Below, one piece after another: positions 1 to 6,756 of a stretch of 9,079 nucleotides of DNA. Both the position numbers and the translations under genes were made by a program. The notes beneath the pieces were generated by a model, which did no database searches, was not told the DNA's origin, and saw only the letters and a list, made by a program, of their open reading frames with translations. How positions within the stretch are numbered: the stretch's first letter is position 1; each line of letters begins with the position of its first letter. The stretch comes from Verrucomicrobiales bacterium (GTDB lineage Bacteria; Verrucomicrobiota; Verrucomicrobiia; Verrucomicrobiales; DEV007): contig JABDJT010000572.1 of assembly GCA_013003335.1 (NCBI GenBank), forward strand, positions 1-9,079, read 5' to 3'.

Positions 1-1
1 C

Positions 2-391
2 TACTACATGACCGGCGAAGATTTGCGGACTGGTGCAAAATTTGAGGACAACATTTGCCAGGTCACGTTTCCGATCGACGTTCACGCGACTGATCCGAAA
101 AAGACGAAGGGAATCGAATCCAAGCCCTTCAAATCGAAGCCCTATCAAATTCCGCTCCGCGCCCTTGTCGCTCGGGATCTCGACGGTCTCATGCTCGCCG
201 GTCGCTGCATCAGCGGAGATTTCATCGCCCATTCCAGCTACCGGGTGACGGGAAACGCTGTGGCGATGGGCGAAGCAGCGGGCATCACTTCGGCAATTGC
301 GGCAAAGGAAAAATCACTGCCGCACGACGTGCCATTTTCCGCCCTTCAAAAGGCAGCTCAGACGCATGCCTCCCACTCCTTCCGCAAATAA
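2..391 (+). CDS. FAD-dependent oxidoreductase, C-terminal fragment
   Basis: The reading frame is open from base 2 (Tyr-Tyr-Met...) to a TAA at 389-391, so about 129 residues of the C-terminus are present and the start lies before the window. The stretch PYQIPLRALVARDLDGLMLA followed by GRCISGDFIAHSSYRVTGNA and VAMGEAAG is characteristic of the C-terminal FAD-binding part of the FAD_oxidored family (PF12831, often annotated 'FAD-dependent oxidoreductase' or 'xanthan lyase-like'), in which the protein folds back onto the N-terminal dinucleotide-binding domain. The GNAVAMGEAAG segment is the usual glycine-rich helix start near the flavin. The N-terminal GxGxxG motif is not in the window, so substrate and export cannot be judged. 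The last 34 bp overlap the end of the convergent isomerase gene. The family call is secure; the reaction is unknown. Confidence 0.9.
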   Translation, partial: YYMTGEDLRTGAKFEDNICQVTFPIDVHATDPKKTKGIESKPFKSKPYQIPLRALVARDLDGLMLAGRCISGDFIAHSSYRVTGNAVAMGEAAGITSAIAAKEKSLPHDVPFSALQKAAQTHASHSFRK

Positions 392-1170
392 CGGGAGCAC
401 AACGGCAGCACATCTTCCGCTTTCCCGGAGAGAGATCGGCATTCCACTTCAATCAGGCCGGAGTAGCCGCCGTTCCGGAGCACCCGAAAACCCGGCCGAA
501 AATCAAGCTGCCCCGGTCCCGGTTCCACCCGCGTGTTTTCGGCGGTGTGCACGTGACGAATCCACGGCATAGCGCCCGACATTGCTTCGGACGTATCCAG
601 TTCCTCCATCTGCATGTGAAAAAAATCGGGGGTCATTCCAATTCGCGGGTGGTTGACCGCTTCACAAATTCGCGCGGCGTGACCCACGGTTTTCAGGTAT
701 TCCGTCTCGAACCGATTCACTGGTTCGATCAGCAAATCGAGATTTCTCTTCTCTGCTTCGTCCCCGAGTTCGGGCAATCGTTCTACAAGCAGTTGATCCA
801 TCCTGACGGCCTCTGATTCCGGAAACCGGCCCGGATTGTCCTCGATCAGGACAGGAGGCATGTTGACGCTGATTGCACCGAGATTTCCGGCAAACCGGAA
901 CAACTCGCCCAGCGATTCGTGGCAGGCTTTTCGAATGGATTCATCGGGGCTGCACAATGAGCCGGTAAACCCCAGTGACACTGTTTGAACCGGCAATTCC
1001 AACCGATCCAGATTTGCCAATGTCTCTTCACCAAACCGGTCCTTCATCCGCCCTGGGAATGCGATTCCGTCGAACCCGCAATCCGCTGCCAGTTTCACCC
1101 GGTCGACCACCGTTTTCCCCGGGAGAACTTCCAGCCGGATCGTCAGTCGATTGTCGAGCGTGACATTCAT
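358..1170 (-). CDS. Sugar phosphate isomerase/epimerase (TIM barrel)
   Basis: This 270-residue protein fits the xylose-isomerase-like/AP-endonuclease-2 TIM-barrel family (PF01261) in length and motif order. Candidate metal and catalytic residues fall where D-tagatose-3-epimerase-like enzymes carry them: Glu149 in LLIEPVNRFET, Asp182 and His185 in GMTPDFFHMQ, His208 in IRHVHTAENT, and Glu243 in GLIEVECR. No signal peptide is visible (N-terminus MNVTLDNRLTIRLEV), so it is probably cytoplasmic and metal dependent, interconverting or epimerising a ketose or related sugar. Family members vary widely in substrate, so the exact reaction cannot be stated. The ATG at 1170 is the natural start; no Shine-Dalgarno motif precedes it, and its leader is made of the structured repeat at 1174-1259. 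The 3' end overlaps the convergent oxidoreductase gene by 34 bp. Transcription could be its own or read-through from the DUF255 gene 87 bp upstream. Confidence 0.9.
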   Translation of the reverse strand: MNVTLDNRLTIRLEVLPGKTVVDRVKLAADCGFDGIAFPGRMKDRFGEETLANLDRLELPVQTVSLGFTGSLCSPDESIRKACHESLGELFRFAGNLGAISVNMPPVLIEDNPGRFPESEAVRMDQLLVERLPELGDEAEKRNLDLLIEPVNRFETEYLKTVGHAARICEAVNHPRIGMTPDFFHMQMEELDTSEAMSGAMPWIRHVHTAENTRVEPGPGQLDFRPGFRVLRNGGYSGLIEVECRSLSGKAEDVLPLCSRYLRKEWEACV

Positions 1171-1173
1171 GCA

Positions 1174-1259
1174 AACGAATGAAGAGGGTGTGTTCGCAAT
1201 ACTTACCCTGTTGAGTCGAAGTCGGCTTGCGGAGCCGCAACCGACTTCATTGGTTCGTT
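1174..1259. repeat. Dispersed imperfect palindrome, long copy with nested hairpin
   Basis: The ends are the inverted pair AACGAA (1174-1179) and TTCGTT (1254-1259), with an inner pair AGGGT (1185-1189) and ACCCT (1205-1209). The first 37 nt match 5306-5342 at 30 of 37 positions, and the last 10 nt match 5343-5352 at 9 of 10. The intervening 39 nt (1211-1249) are absent from the other copy and hold a strong hairpin. The element fills the space between the DUF255 stop codon, which it overlaps by 2 nt, and the isomerase ATG 3 nt away. It may act as a terminator, mRNA stabiliser or mobile palindromic repeat. It contains no ORF. Confidence 0.75.
1218..1248 (-). terminator. Stem-loop downstream of the DUF255 gene
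   Basis: GAAGTCGG (1218-1225) pairs with CCGACTTC (1241-1248), and TTGCGG (1227-1232) pairs with CCGCAA (1235-1240), giving 14 bp with one bulged C at 1226 and a nominal 2-nt AG loop. It starts 9 nt after the DUF255 stop codon in the direction of transcription. No T-tract follows on the minus strand, so it is not a classic intrinsic terminator. It could stop transcription weakly, protect the 3' end of the mRNA, or simply be the insert inside the surrounding repeat. Confidence 0.55.
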
Positions 1260-3501
1260 ACTCGGATTTTTCTTCCCGCTCTGATTTCATCGATTCGAGC
1301 ATTTGCTCGATGGAGTTGGTGGGCCGGTTGCAGGTCTGTTCGACGCAAACGTAAGCGGTCGCTTTTCCGTCCTGCGGAACCATCGTCTCGATGAATCCGG
1401 CCAGCTTGGAGAGTTTGTCGGCATTTTGTTCCGTGCGGAGCATCACCACTTTATTGGGCAGAAACGGCTTCCGCAGGGCCGAGATCATCTCATCGGCAGA
1501 TTCGGAATCGGTCGCTGAGACAACGACTTCATAACTCGGCCCAAAATGAAAATCGAGCGCACACATCGTTAACGGGAACTGCCCCGGCAGTTTTTTGACT
1601 TCTTCCGAAAACGCCTTGATCAAAACTTCGGCTTCGTCCGCATATTTCCCTTCTCCGGTCATGCGATAGAGCCGACTCAGATTCAGCAGGGAAACAGCAT
1701 TTCCACTCGGGATTGCGCCGCCGTAAATCTTTTTCATGCGCACGATCAATTCTTCGGAGTCGTCCGCTGTCATGAAAAATCCGCCTCCGCCATCGTCGTC
1801 CCGGAAATGCTCCATCGTCATGCCAGTGAGCGCGATGGAACGCTCGAGATACCTGGGATCAAACGTCGCTTCATACAGGTCGAGAAGTCCCCAGGTCAGG
1901 AATGCATAGTCCTCAAGATGTGCCGTCAATCCGGCTTCTCCATCGCGATACCGTTTCAAAAGTCGCCCGTCCTCGGTTGTCAGTGTTTCGAGCACGAAAT
2001 CTGCCGCTTTTACAGCCGCGTTCCGGTATTCCTCGTCTCCCAGCACCTGTGCCCCACGGGCAAATGCGGCGATCATCAGCCCGTTCCAGTCGGTCAAGAC
2101 CTTGTCATCCTTCTGCGGATGAATCCTCTTTTCCCGTGCGGCCCACAGTTTTTCCCGAACAGACTCAAACCGTGCCTGGTCTTCTTCATTGAGCGACTTC
2201 CGCAGGTGCGGAATACTCTCGCCTGTCCGTTGCCGGGTGGCTTCATCCACGAAATTTCCGCCGGGAACGATGTTGAATGTCGCGTTGAAAAATTCGCCAT
2301 CTTCTTTCCCCAAAACCTCGATGACCTCCTCCGGTGTCCAGACGTAAAACTTGCCTTCCTCTCCTTCACTATCGGCGTCTTCTGCGGAGTAAAATCCGCC
2401 CTCGGGACTGGTCATGTCGCGGAGCACGTAGGTAAAAATCTCCCGGGCAGTTCTCGCATATTGTTCCTTTCCGGTGACCTGGTAGGCCTCGAGGTTTGCG
2501 ATCGCCACCAGAGCCTGGTCATACAGCATTTTTTCAAAGTGCGGCAACAGCCAGATCGGATCTGTCGAATAACGGTGAGTTCCGTAACCAACGTGATCGT
2601 ACACGCCCCCTTTTCGCATCTCGGTGAGCGTTTTCTCGACCATTTCGAGCGCTTTTTCGTCACCCGTGCGCTGGTGATAGCGAAGCAGATACATCAAGTT
2701 GGGTGGAACCGGGAATTTCGGCGCAGCACCGAAGCCGCCGTGCTCGGCGTCGTATCGGCTGGCAAGCTGTTCATAGGCCGTTTCCAGCGTCTCCGGGGGC
2801 ACACCGTCCCCGGGTTGGGTGACCACAAATTCTCCGAGCTTCAAAGTAATATCGTCGGCCACTTCATCAATTTTCTCGCGATCGTTCTCCCACGCGGTGC
2901 TGAGTTGTTCCAGGACATCCATGATCCCCGGAGTCATCCCCCGCTGGCGCTTTGGAAAGTAAGTCCCTGCAAAAAACGGTTTCTTGTCCGGCGTCATGAC
3001 AACGGTCATGGGCCAACCACCGCGCCCCGTCATGGCCTGGGTGACTGTCATGTAAACCTCGTCGATATCCGGTCGTTCTTCGCGGTCCACTTTGATCGGG
3101 ATATACTTCTCGTTGATCAGCTTTCCCACCTCTTCATCCTCGAACGACTCGTGCTCCATCACGTGACACCAGTGACAGGTCGTGTAACCAATGCTGAGAA
3201 ATACCGGTTTGTTCTCTTTTTTCGCCTGCGCAAATGCCTTTTCCCCCCATGGCCACCAGTCCACCGGGTTGCGGGCATGCTGCAGCAGGTAGGGGCTTTT
3301 TTCAAAAACGAGCCGGTTGAATTCCTTTCCGCCATCTTTCGGAAGCTTTGCGATTTCCTCAGCCGGAGGAAGCGGTTTGCGGACGTGATGTTTCGATTCC
3401 GGTTCTTCGTCTTGAGATTGCACGGGAGAATAAAGGGCGAGGGTGAGAAAAAGGACGGAAACAAAGGCCGCCACGATGCGAATTTGAAGTCGTGTTTTCA
3501 C
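1258..3501 (-). CDS. Exported DUF255 (YyaL/SPATA20-like) thioredoxin-domain protein
   Basis: Read from a GTG at 3501 this is 747 residues. Residues 1-30 look like a Sec signal peptide: basic MKTRLQIR, a hydrophobic run to about residue 24, then SPVQSQ. The N-terminal thioredoxin-like domain has the family signature NPVDWWPWGEKAF (78-90) and GYTTCHWCHVM (105-115), with a CxxC at Cys109/Cys112, then VDREERPDID (138-147) and GGWPMTVVMTPD (161-172). The rest, about 235-640, fits the alpha/alpha-barrel part, with HFEKMLYDQA (321-330), DWNGLMI (471-477) and HLEDYAF (528-534). A conserved C-terminal pair, Cys719 and Cys724, is present. The biochemical function of the family is not established; disulfide exchange is suggested by CHWC. 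The frame stays open upstream to 3891, but that extension covers the whole divergent spacer and the start of the gene on the other strand and is rejected. A second GTG at 3516 (MRRSCVKTR...) is an equally possible start. The 3' end touches a structured repeat. Confidence 0.92.
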   Translation of the reverse strand: MKTRLQIRIVAAFVSVLFLTLALYSPVQSQDEEPESKHHVRKPLPPAEEIAKLPKDGGKEFNRLVFEKSPYLLQHARNPVDWWPWGEKAFAQAKKENKPVFLSIGYTTCHWCHVMEHESFEDEEVGKLINEKYIPIKVDREERPDIDEVYMTVTQAMTGRGGWPMTVVMTPDKKPFFAGTYFPKRQRGMTPGIMDVLEQLSTAWENDREKIDEVADDITLKLGEFVVTQPGDGVPPETLETAYEQLASRYDAEHGGFGAAPKFPVPPNLMYLLRYHQRTGDEKALEMVEKTLTEMRKGGVYDHVGYGTHRYSTDPIWLLPHFEKMLYDQALVAIANLEAYQVTGKEQYARTAREIFTYVLRDMTSPEGGFYSAEDADSEGEEGKFYVWTPEEVIEVLGKEDGEFFNATFNIVPGGNFVDEATRQRTGESIPHLRKSLNEEDQARFESVREKLWAAREKRIHPQKDDKVLTDWNGLMIAAFARGAQVLGDEEYRNAAVKAADFVLETLTTEDGRLLKRYRDGEAGLTAHLEDYAFLTWGLLDLYEATFDPRYLERSIALTGMTMEHFRDDDGGGGFFMTADDSEELIVRMKKIYGGAIPSGNAVSLLNLSRLYRMTGEGKYADEAEVLIKAFSEEVKKLPGQFPLTMCALDFHFGPSYEVVVSATDSESADEMISALRKPFLPNKVVMLRTEQNADKLSKLAGFIETMVPQDGKATAYVCVEQTCNRPTNSIEQMLESMKSEREEKSE

Positions 3502-3634
3502 GCAGGACCGTCGCACGTCTCGCTGAACGGTGCGAGAGAAACCGGTTACGGAATGGAGGGGCGGGAACGTCGGTTGATTCGGACACGGGAATCGTCTTAA
3601 CTTCCGACGCCCAATCACTTTTCGTCTCCACTCC
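3502..3634. promoter_or_regulatory. Divergent intergenic region with likely promoters
   Basis: This 133-bp gap lies between two genes transcribed away from each other, so it should hold both promoters. For the plus strand a weak sigma70-like pair can be drawn: TTGATT at 3574-3579, a 17-nt spacer, then TTAACT at 3597-3602, about 32 nt before the ATG at 3635. The -10 match is poor. An inverted repeat, TCTCGC (3518-3523) and GCGAGA (3532-3537) with an 8-nt spacer, lies just upstream of the GTG of the DUF255 gene and could be an operator or leader hairpin. I found no convincing minus-strand promoter by eye. Neither start codon has a Shine-Dalgarno motif. Confidence 0.4.
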
Positions 3635-4084
3635 ATGCCTGATTCTTCCGACAACCCCCCCCTGGTTCTCGTCCTTTGCACCGGAAATTCCTGCCGCTCC
3701 CAGATGGCGGAAGCCCTTCTCCAAAAGGCTGCCGGGGACGCCCTGCGAGTCGAAAGCGCCGGCTCGAAACCGAGCGGATACGTCCATCCCCTCGCCATCC
3801 ACGCCATGAAGGAGATCAACCTGGATATCGGAGAATGCCGCTCCAAATCATTGGAAGAATTCCTCGAACAGGATGTGGACACAGTGATCACGGTTTGCGG
3901 AAATGCCGACCAGGCTTGTCCGGTTTTTCCCGGCCAGGTCCGCCGCTACCACTGGCCTTTCGATGATCCGGCGGACGCAGTAGGAAGCGAAGAGGAACAA
4001 CTCGAAGTCTTTCGCCGGGTCCGCGACGAGATTGACCGGGTTTTTTCCGCCTACGGCCTCGGCCGGAAAGACGCGCATCCCTGA
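3635..4084 (+). CDS. arsC: Thioredoxin-type arsenate reductase / LMW phosphatase family protein
   Basis: This 149-residue protein starts with a beta strand and the P-loop CTGNSCRSQMAEALL: Cys15, Cys20 and Arg21 form the Cx5R signature of the low-molecular-weight tyrosine phosphatase fold. A second cysteine pair, Cys88 and Cys95 in TVCGNADQACP, sits where thioredoxin-coupled ArsC enzymes keep their Cys82/Cys89 redox relay, and WPFDDPA supplies the catalytic acid (Asp111-Pro112). All three relay cysteines are therefore present, which favours arsenate reduction via thioredoxin over a plain phosphatase. The protein should be cytoplasmic. No arsR, arsB or acr3 is adjacent, so an arsenic-resistance operon is not shown and the symbol is a family-level name. 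The TGA abuts the folC ATG with no gap, implying one transcript and translational coupling. An 8-C run (3655-3662) lies in codons 7-10. Confidence 0.87.
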   Translation: MPDSSDNPPLVLVLCTGNSCRSQMAEALLQKAAGDALRVESAGSKPSGYVHPLAIHAMKEINLDIGECRSKSLEEFLEQDVDTVITVCGNADQACPVFPGQVRRYHWPFDDPADAVGSEEEQLEVFRRVRDEIDRVFSAYGLGRKDAHP

Positions 4085-5305
4085 ATGAATTTCGACGAAG
4101 CCATCGACTGGCTGTTCGGCACGCAGCTGTTCGGAATCAAGCTCGGGTTGGAAAACATGACCCGGCTGCTCCGGGAAACCGGGGTCTTTGATGATCTGTC
4201 CGGTCGAAAAATCATTCATGTCGCCGGGACAAACGGAAAAGGGTCTGTCTGCGCGATGGCTGATTCGATCCTGAGGGAATCCGGTGTGAAAACCGGGTTA
4301 TTCACCTCGCCGCATCTCATTTCGTTTGGCGAACGGATCCGGGTCGACGGCGCACCGATTCCGGAAGCCGACACGGCAACACTCCTCACCGAACTGCGCG
4401 ATCAAATTCAAGATTGGGATCCACATCCGACATTTTTCGAGATCACCCTCGCCCTCGCCCTGCGTCACTTCTGCGATTCAGACGTCGAGGCGATCATCCT
4501 CGAAACCGGTATGGGCGGGCGGCTTGACGCGACGAACGCTCTGTCCGCCGATGTTTCCGTGATTACCCAAATCGGTCTCGACCACCAACAATGGCTCGGC
4601 GAAACGATTCGCGAAATCGCCGCTGAAAAGGCCGGAATCCTCAAACCGGAAACACCGGTTGTCGTGGCTGACGTCCTGCCCGAAGCCCGTGACGTGATCG
4701 GTCGCCGCGCTCTCGAACTGGGTATCCCATTCATTGAAGCTCACCCGCTCCCGGCTGAATGGCCGATCGGGGTTCCCGGCGCGCACATGCGCGAAAATGC
4801 CGCACTCGCCGTCGAGGCCGTATGCCGAATTTTCGATGATCCGAGAAAATCCCCGCGCATCACCCGCGAGGCGATTCGGGACGGGCTGGCGAACGTCAGC
4901 TGGCCGGGTCGGTTTCAAAAAGTCGAAGCTGATTTGATTGTCGATGGTGCCCACAATCCGGATGCGGTCCGGGCACTCGTCGAAACGTGGCGCGATCAGT
5001 TCGGAGACGAGAAGGCGTGTGTACTGTTCGGATCGGTGGAGTCGAAAGATGTCGAATCCGTCCTGAACCTCCTCGCCCCGATCACCGCGAAGACGATTCT
5101 CGTTCCTGTTTCCTCCCAGCGGGGCCTGCCTACCTCGAACCTTCGCAAATTCGCGCCGGATGCAATCGAGGCAGATTCCGTTGCAGCCGGTTTCGACATG
5201 CTGCAGCAGGAAAACGGATTGAAACTGGTCACCGGCTCCCTGTTCCTCGCGGGGGAAGTTTTGGGCATCGTGGGCGGCGAACTGTTCCAGGTCAGCGAGC
5301 AATAA
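4085..5305 (+). CDS. folC: Bifunctional folylpolyglutamate synthase/dihydrofolate synthase
   Basis: This 406-residue cytoplasmic Mur-ligase-family enzyme adds glutamate to dihydropteroate and/or folates using ATP. The family landmarks are in order: P-loop VAGTNGKGS (46-54), FTSPHL (73-78), FGERIRVDG (81-89), the catalytic stretch ETGMGGRLDATN (140-151), QIGLDHQQWLG (162-172), EKAGI (181-185) whose Lys is the usual carbamylated residue, then in the C-terminal domain PGRFQ (274-278), DGAHNPDA (287-294), FGSVESKD (315-322) and TGSLFLAGE (383-391). Length is slightly below the E. coli enzyme; the trimming appears to be in the 215-235 linker before the helix with NAALA. Whether it has both DHFS and FPGS activity cannot be told. 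Its ATG directly follows the stop of the arsC-like gene. The stop is followed immediately by the 47-bp palindromic repeat. Confidence 0.96.
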   Translation: MNFDEAIDWLFGTQLFGIKLGLENMTRLLRETGVFDDLSGRKIIHVAGTNGKGSVCAMADSILRESGVKTGLFTSPHLISFGERIRVDGAPIPEADTATLLTELRDQIQDWDPHPTFFEITLALALRHFCDSDVEAIILETGMGGRLDATNALSADVSVITQIGLDHQQWLGETIREIAAEKAGILKPETPVVVADVLPEARDVIGRRALELGIPFIEAHPLPAEWPIGVPGAHMRENAALAVEAVCRIFDDPRKSPRITREAIRDGLANVSWPGRFQKVEADLIVDGAHNPDAVRALVETWRDQFGDEKACVLFGSVESKDVESVLNLLAPITAKTILVPVSSQRGLPTSNLRKFAPDAIEADSVAAGFDMLQQENGLKLVTGSLFLAGEVLGIVGGELFQVSEQ

Positions 5306-5352
5306 AACGAATGAACAGGGTGCGTTCACCAAACAAACCCTGATGGTTCGTT
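5306..5352. repeat. Dispersed imperfect palindrome, short copy; likely bidirectional terminator
   Basis: The arms are AACGAA (5306-5311) with TTCGTT (5347-5352), and CAGGGT (5316-5321) with ACCCTG (5337-5342). They are separated by 4-nt poorly paired internal loops, with a 15-nt apical loop. It fills nearly all of the 54-bp gap between the convergent folC and hydrolase stop codons, starting on the base after the folC TAA. It is a relative of 1174-1259 without the 39-nt insert. The position suggests two-way termination or 3'-end protection, although no T-tract is present on either side. Confidence 0.7.
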
Positions 5353-5359
5353 CCGGCGT

Positions 5360-6400
5360 TCAGGCGAGGTGTTTTTTGAAAAACGACAGGGTCCGGCCCC
5401 ACATATCTTCAGACAAAACATGACCGGTTTCCGGCTCGATGAAAAAACTGAATTGATCCGCCGCACCCGCTGCTTCATACATTTTTTCGATTCGCCGAAT
5501 CCCATCGCGAGCGTGTTCGATGGGGCTTCCCCGATCCGTTTCGCCGAGGTTCAGGTGCAGCGCACGGGGAGCAATCAATCCGGCCATCTCAGGCGTATCT
5601 CCGTATTCCAGCCAACCGGGCACGAAATTCGGAAAGCAATGCAACAGCTTCGCGTCGTGAATCGCGGAATAGGTCGGCAGGCAGCAGTTTCCAACCAGTG
5701 CCTTCAATCGCGGCTCGTGCGGACCAACCAACCAGGTGTGGGTCGAGCCCATCGAGTGTCCATAGCAGCCGATATTTTCTGAATCGACCTCCGGCCGTTC
5801 GGTGAGAAAATCGACTGCTCGACGCATGTCGAGAGTGTTTTTCCAGGCCATCGATTTTCCGTTCACGACGTAGCGGAGAAATTCATATCGCTCGTAATTC
5901 CCGCCCTTCAGCTTTTTCTCCGGATCCTGGCGTTCTTCGAAACAAAGTGCGTCCGGACACAGCACGACAAAACCTTCTTTCGCCAGCGCCACGCCGGTGT
6001 GATGCATCTCGGCTCCGTCCAACCCGGCCGGCTCACTTTTTCCCAGGTGCCACTGCCCGGCGTGCTGATGCCAAATCGCGACAGCCGGCGCGGCTGAGTT
6101 TTTATTGACTCCATCGGGAACCAGGAGCAGGGCCGGTACGGGATCACCGGGCTCGGCTTCATAAGTCAGCGACTCGATCCGATACCCGTCTTTCTGAATC
6201 ATTTCGCGGGTTTTGGGATTCAGTGGACCCGGTTCGGGGAACTGGCCGCCGAGGCAGTCGACCAGCTTAACGCGAAGTTCATCAGGTTTCATGTTGGTGG
6301 AGGGCGAAGGGGAAGATTGAGCCGAAAGGGAAAATGGTAAACCAGCGAGCGAACCGGTCGCGGCGGCAGCGGTAAGAAATTTCCTGCGATCGGATTTCAT
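5360..6400 (-). CDS. Tat-exported alpha/beta hydrolase (acetyl xylan esterase/dienelactone hydrolase-like)
   Basis: The ATG at 6400 gives 346 residues beginning MKSDRRKFLTAAAATGSLAG, a twin-arginine signal (SDRRKFL), with likely signal peptidase cleavage after LSA (residue 27). An upstream in-frame ATG at 6466 would bury the Tat motif and overlap the preceding gene, so it is rejected. The mature protein has an alpha/beta hydrolase fold: PALLLVPDG strand (89-97), a likely oxyanion-hole region IWHQHAGQW (109-117), nucleophile elbow GHSMG (214-218, Ser216), a probable acid Asp289 in GETDRGSP, and His327 in ETGHVLS. This completes a Ser-Asp-His triad. It resembles the exported multi-domain-style esterases common in PVC bacteria, acting in the periplasm on an ester such as an acylated sugar; the substrate is not determinable. 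It starts 2 nt after the MmcQ-family stop and so is probably the last gene of a three-gene transcript. Confidence 0.88.
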   Translation of the reverse strand: MKSDRRKFLTAAAATGSLAGLPFSLSAQSSPSPSTNMKPDELRVKLVDCLGGQFPEPGPLNPKTREMIQKDGYRIESLTYEAEPGDPVPALLLVPDGVNKNSAAPAVAIWHQHAGQWHLGKSEPAGLDGAEMHHTGVALAKEGFVVLCPDALCFEERQDPEKKLKGGNYERYEFLRYVVNGKSMAWKNTLDMRRAVDFLTERPEVDSENIGCYGHSMGSTHTWLVGPHEPRLKALVGNCCLPTYSAIHDAKLLHCFPNFVPGWLEYGDTPEMAGLIAPRALHLNLGETDRGSPIEHARDGIRRIEKMYEAAGAADQFSFFIEPETGHVLSEDMWGRTLSFFKKHLA

Positions 6401-6402
6401 GA

Positions 6403-6756
6403 TCAGGCATCGAGTTGCGCCGAGATTTTTTTGGGAACAAGCAGCCGAAAGCTTTCCTCGATCCACTTTTCGAGCAGCCCGTCCGGCGGGGCTTCGTCGA
6501 GGGCAAACTCGGCGTATGTCCAGCCGCCTTTCCCGGGTTCGAATCGTGAATCCCGGGCGGCGAGAGCTTCGGCTTCCGGAAGGGAATCACCGAGTTTCAG
6601 TCGGATATCCCACGTATCGTCTTTCACGCCGAGGAAGAAAAAGTTCTTCTTGCCGGACTTGAACGAAAGATTGCTGCAAACCACTCCTTCCTCCGCTTCC
6701 GGCAGCGAAAGAGCAAATTTCCGGAGGTCGGTGATGTGCTTCGGATCCGGGTTCAT
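6403..6756 (-). CDS. YjbR/MmcQ-family small protein
   Basis: This 117-residue protein has the pattern of the YjbR/MmcQ family (PF04237, CyaY-like fold): an N-terminal helix with LSLPEAEE (17-23), an antiparallel sheet with FKSGKKNFFFLGVKDD (32-47) and DIRLKL (50-55), and then the conserved GKGGWTYAEF (75-84) before two C-terminal helices (WIEESFRLLV). Family members are usually about 110-125 residues and are proposed to bind DNA or act in stress responses, but the function is poorly established. No signal peptide is seen, so it should be cytoplasmic between two exported-type neighbours. The ATG has no Shine-Dalgarno and is preceded by a 27-nt inverted repeat and a coupled mini-ORF. The stop is 2 nt before the hydrolase start. 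Confidence 0.82.
   Translation of the reverse strand: MNPDPKHITDLRKFALSLPEAEEGVVCSNLSFKSGKKNFFFLGVKDDTWDIRLKLGDSLPEAEALAARDSRFEPGKGGWTYAEFALDEAPPDGLLEKWIEESFRLLVPKKISAQLDA

Noticed and set aside
3241..3305. T and C homopolymer runs (around 3243-3248 and 3297-3302) in the DUF255 gene as possible slippage sites
   Set aside because: They are six bases long, not in a slippery X_XXY_YYZ phase, and no stem-loop was noticed next to them.
1807..3600. 597-codon open frame on the plus strand, antisense to the DUF255 gene
   Set aside because: It is the mirror of a gene with strong family motifs on the other strand; its translation is rich in Arg, His, Phe and Pro and shows no domain. The openness follows from codon bias.
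3502..3891. N-terminal extension of the DUF255 frame
   Set aside because: It would remove the signal peptide from the N-terminus and overlap the divergent arsC-like gene by over 250 bp; the translated extension has no family similarity.
3848..4219. 123-codon minus-strand frame across the arsC-folC junction
   Set aside because: Antisense to two well-supported genes, no recognisable domain.
4478..5332. 284-codon minus-strand frame opposite folC
   Set aside because: folC has all its motifs on the plus strand; the antisense translation resembles no family and runs through the palindromic repeat.
6401..6466. 22-codon N-terminal extension of the hydrolase from an upstream ATG
   Set aside because: It places 22 residues before a textbook Tat signal and overlaps the MmcQ-family gene; the internal ATG at 6400 fits better.
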